Origin: Marinobacterium_A aestuariivivens
GTDB lineage: Bacteria; Pseudomonadota; Gammaproteobacteria; Pseudomonadales; Balneatricaceae
Length of the DNA stretch: 64,000 nt
Assembly: GCF_042661465.1 (NCBI RefSeq)
Contig: NZ_JBHSWE010000001.1
Coordinates: 620,001-684,000 of the forward strand
Direction of reading: 5' to 3'
Part shown: positions 62,404 through 64,000 of the stretch, in pieces
How positions within the stretch are numbered: position 1 is the stretch's first letter
Layout of the letters: each line of letters opens with the position of its first letter
The notes under the pieces: generated by a model
Seen by the model: the letters and a program-made list of their open reading frames with translations, nothing else
What the model was told of the DNA's origin: nothing
Databases searched by the model: none
Translations under genes and position numbers: made by a program

Positions 62404-63315
62404 TCAGGTTCCGAAGGCCTGCAACTGCTCCCGCAGCCACAGAATAGCCCCATCCCGGGCATAGAGCGGATGGTGGATCAGCGACATCTCCACCGGTGGC
62501 AGCCCCGGTGGCGGCTCGACCAGTCTCAGCGGCAACAGTTGCACGAACAACAGGGCCATCTGCCGCGGCAGCGTCAGCACGGCATCGGTCAGCGCTGCCG
62601 CCCGTGCCGCCGCCATGTAGTTGAGATTGCGCGACAGCAGCCGGCGCGCAAGCCCCTGCCGGGCCAGCCACTGATCGACGCCTTCGGGATTGCCGGCACC
62701 GATATGGGACACACCGATATGGGGCTGGCGCAGATAGTCGTCGAGGCTGAGTCGGTCAGCCACAGCGACGTTATCCCCGGCCACCAGGCAGACCAGCGCT
62801 TCGGACATCCAGGATTCCTGCACCAGGCTTGACGGCAGCTCCGCGCCATACTCAAGCCCGACGACCAGGTCGACATCGCCGTTTTCAAGCCCCTGATGCA
62901 AAACAGTCTCGGTAATCAGCGCGATCTCGAACTCCAGCTGGGGTGCTCGGGACTGCAGAGCTGCAAGAAACGGCGGATACAGGACTTCCTCGAAATAGTC
63001 GTTGGTGGCGATGACAAAGCGACGACGGCTGGTCGCCGGATCGAAAGCTGGCGGTGGCGACAATCCCCGATCGATCAGTTTCAACGCCTGCTGCACGACC
63101 GGCAACAGCGCCTGCGCCCGCGGTGTCGGCTGCAGACCGCCCTCGGTCTTGACCAGGAGCGGATCGTCCAGTGCCTCGCGTAGCCGCTTCAGTGCATGAC
63201 TCACCGCCGGCTGGCTCAGGCAGAGCTTCTCCGCCGCCCGGGTGACGTGGCATTCGCTGATCAGGGTGTCGAAGACCCGCAACAGGTTGAGGTCGAACTG
63301 GCGTAAGGAAAGCAT
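62404..63315 (-). CDS. LysR-family regulator divergent from speB
   Basis: 303 residues. HTH: MLSLRQFDLNLLRVFDTLIS, HVTRAAEKLCLSQPAVSHAL, KRLREAL; effector domain FVIATNDYFEEVLYPPFLAA and IGVSHIGAGNPEGVDQWL. The NodD/LeuO-like N-terminus (DLNLLRVFDTL) sets it apart from the next LysR. Divergence from the agmatinase gene at 63622 makes that gene its likely target. Confidence 0.88.
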   Translation of the reverse strand: MLSLRQFDLNLLRVFDTLISECHVTRAAEKLCLSQPAVSHALKRLREALDDPLLVKTEGGLQPTPRAQALLPVVQQALKLIDRGLSPPPAFDPATSRRRFVIATNDYFEEVLYPPFLAALQSRAPQLEFEIALITETVLHQGLENGDVDLVVGLEYGAELPSSLVQESWMSEALVCLVAGDNVAVADRLSLDDYLRQPHIGVSHIGAGNPEGVDQWLARQGLARRLLSRNLNYMAAARAAALTDAVLTLPRQMALLFVQLLPLRLVEPPPGLPPVEMSLIHHPLYARDGAILWLREQLQAFGT

Positions 63316-63316
63316 G

Positions 63317-63351
63317 TTAGGCGTTAGGCGTTAGGCGTTAGGCGTTAGGCG
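63317..63351. repeat. TTAGGCG heptamer, five tandem copies
   Basis: Five exact TTAGGCG units begin two bases before the LysR start region ends (immediately upstream of its ATG) and so lie in its 5' leader. Change in copy number would alter the spacing between promoter and ribosome-binding site. Confidence 0.8.
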
Positions 63352-63358
63352 TTATGTC

Positions 63359-63430
63359 GTAGGGTGGGTTAGCAATGCACCGGTCAGGGGTTTCCGGTCG
63401 CCCCGTCGCTTGGGCGTTGCGTAACCCACC
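63359..63430. repeat. Palindromic intergenic repeat (GTAGGGTGGGTTA / TAACCCACC)
   Basis: CGTAGGGTGGGTTAGCAATG and GGGCGTTGCGTAACCCACC form an imperfect inverted repeat between the divergent LysR and agmatinase genes. It resembles another widespread gammaproteobacterial dispersed palindrome. Confidence 0.65.
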
Positions 63431-63522
63431 AAGCAGTTCAAGGGCGGGTTACGTGATGCAGACAAAACAGCAATGACTCCAACGAAGGTGCCACTGCATC
63501 GCTAACCTACCCTGCAAATTTA

Positions 63523-63537
63523 ATTCGTATCACGAAT
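63523..63537. promoter_or_regulatory. Candidate LysR-type operator upstream of speB
   Basis: ATTCGTATCACGAAT is a perfect 6-3-6 palindrome containing the T-N11-A spacing of LysR sites, about 85 bases before the agmatinase start. A second inverted repeat, TTCAATT...AATTGAA (63549-63571), follows it. The LysR gene at 62404-63315 is the obvious candidate binder. Confidence 0.5.
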
Positions 63538-63621
63538 AGAACCATCCATTCAATTCATTTTATTAATTGAAAGCCTGCCTCTAGAGTGGACGGATCACTC
63601 AGGCAACCAGAGGCAAGGTTC

Positions 63622-64000
63622 ATGTCCGACGCAAATAGCAGCAACGGCACCCAGATCAACGAAGCGCACAGCGCCATCTATGCCACCCAGACCTCCACCT
63701 TCATGCAATTTCCGGCCTATCACCCGCAAAGCGCATCAGACGCCGGGGTCGTGGTCACCGGCATCCCCTTCGATCTCGCCTGCTCCGGTCGCTCCGGCAC
63801 CCGTCTCGGCCCCAACGCCATTCGGCAGGCCTCGGCCAATCTGGTCTGGGAGGGCATCCGCTGGCCCTGGGAGTTCGCCCTCGACGACCACCTGAAGGTC
63901 GCCGATGCCGGCGACCTGGCGTTCCGCTACGGCGAGCCCCAGACCCTGGTCGACAACCTCGAAACCCACGCCGGCCGGCTGCTGGAAGCCGGCAAGCGCA
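63622..64000 (+). CDS. speB: Agmatinase SpeB, cut by the window end
   Basis: The first 126 codons are present and open to the window end. MSDANSSNGTQINEAHSAIY, VVVTGIPFDLACSGRSGTRL, GPNAIRQASANLVWEGIRWP and VADAGDLAFRYGE follow E. coli SpeB closely, including the WE-R-PW-F pattern. Agmatinase hydrolyses agmatine to putrescine and urea with manganese; the metal-binding motifs lie beyond the window. GGCAAGG precedes ATG 63622. It is a second, distinct ureohydrolase in this region besides that at 54225. Confidence 0.9.
   Translation, partial: MSDANSSNGTQINEAHSAIYATQTSTFMQFPAYHPQSASDAGVVVTGIPFDLACSGRSGTRLGPNAIRQASANLVWEGIRWPWEFALDDHLKVADAGDLAFRYGEPQTLVDNLETHAGRLLEAGKR

Overview
The window looks like part of a chromosome from a high-GC, denitrifying or nitrate-respiring gammaproteobacterium. 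It carries a Pseudomonas-type narGHJI / parvulin / moaA block with a Dnr-type regulator, a complete type II secretion operon, a DauA-type SulP transporter, NhaD and SpeB. Most of it is visibly GC-rich. The first 8 to 10 kb is clearly less so and carries secreted proteins of unusual type together with mobile-element debris, so it reads as an acquired, decaying region.

Layout. 1-5.4 kb: a secreted dockerin-like protein, a secreted SpaA/CnaB-domain protein with predicted isopeptide-stapled domains, and a membrane-anchored protein of unknown function. 5.8-10.6 kb: an internally deleted IS256-type element next to the remnant of a second protein of the SpaA family, a group II intron placed behind a terminator-like hairpin, a decayed toxin gene and its surviving antitoxin. 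10.7-21.3 kb (minus strand): gspE-F-G-H-I-J-K-L-M-C/N-like-D. 21.7-28.3 kb: CofD/YvcK-like protein, EAL phosphodiesterase, phnN-phnP, a small membrane protein and a SulP transporter. 28.6-40.6 kb (minus strand): narGHJI, a parvulin isomerase, moaA, dnr, a zinc-binding DGC-type protein, moaB and moeA. These encode the respiratory nitrate reductase, its molybdenum cofactor supply and a likely regulator. An FNR/Dnr-like site lies upstream of narG.

41.0-47.3 kb (plus strand): a tightly coupled signalling operon of TonB-dependent receptor, YfiR-like periplasmic protein, sensor kinase, single-domain response regulator and REC-GGDEF-EAL protein. 47.3-53 kb: PTS enzyme I, a membrane protein fusing a phosphoesterase-like domain to a GT4 glycosyltransferase, and an NhaD antiporter. 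53.2-61.3 kb: a catabolic locus with a LysR regulator divergent from a guanidino ureohydrolase, a TetR regulator, and a six-gene operon of ABC importer (SBP, permease, ATPase), a close creatininase homologue and two SDR dehydrogenases. 61.5-64 kb: two LysR regulators and the start of an agmatinase (speB), cut by the window end.

Two window-wide features matter to a reader. First, about twenty single-base shifts interrupt otherwise well-conserved genes, nearly all missing one G or C. Restoring one base at each gives family-typical lengths, so most are probably sequence or assembly errors; I annotate those genes as whole CDSs and give the break position. Second, the intergenic regions are full of palindromic repeats and heptanucleotide tandem repeats. 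No tRNA, rRNA or CRISPR array was seen.
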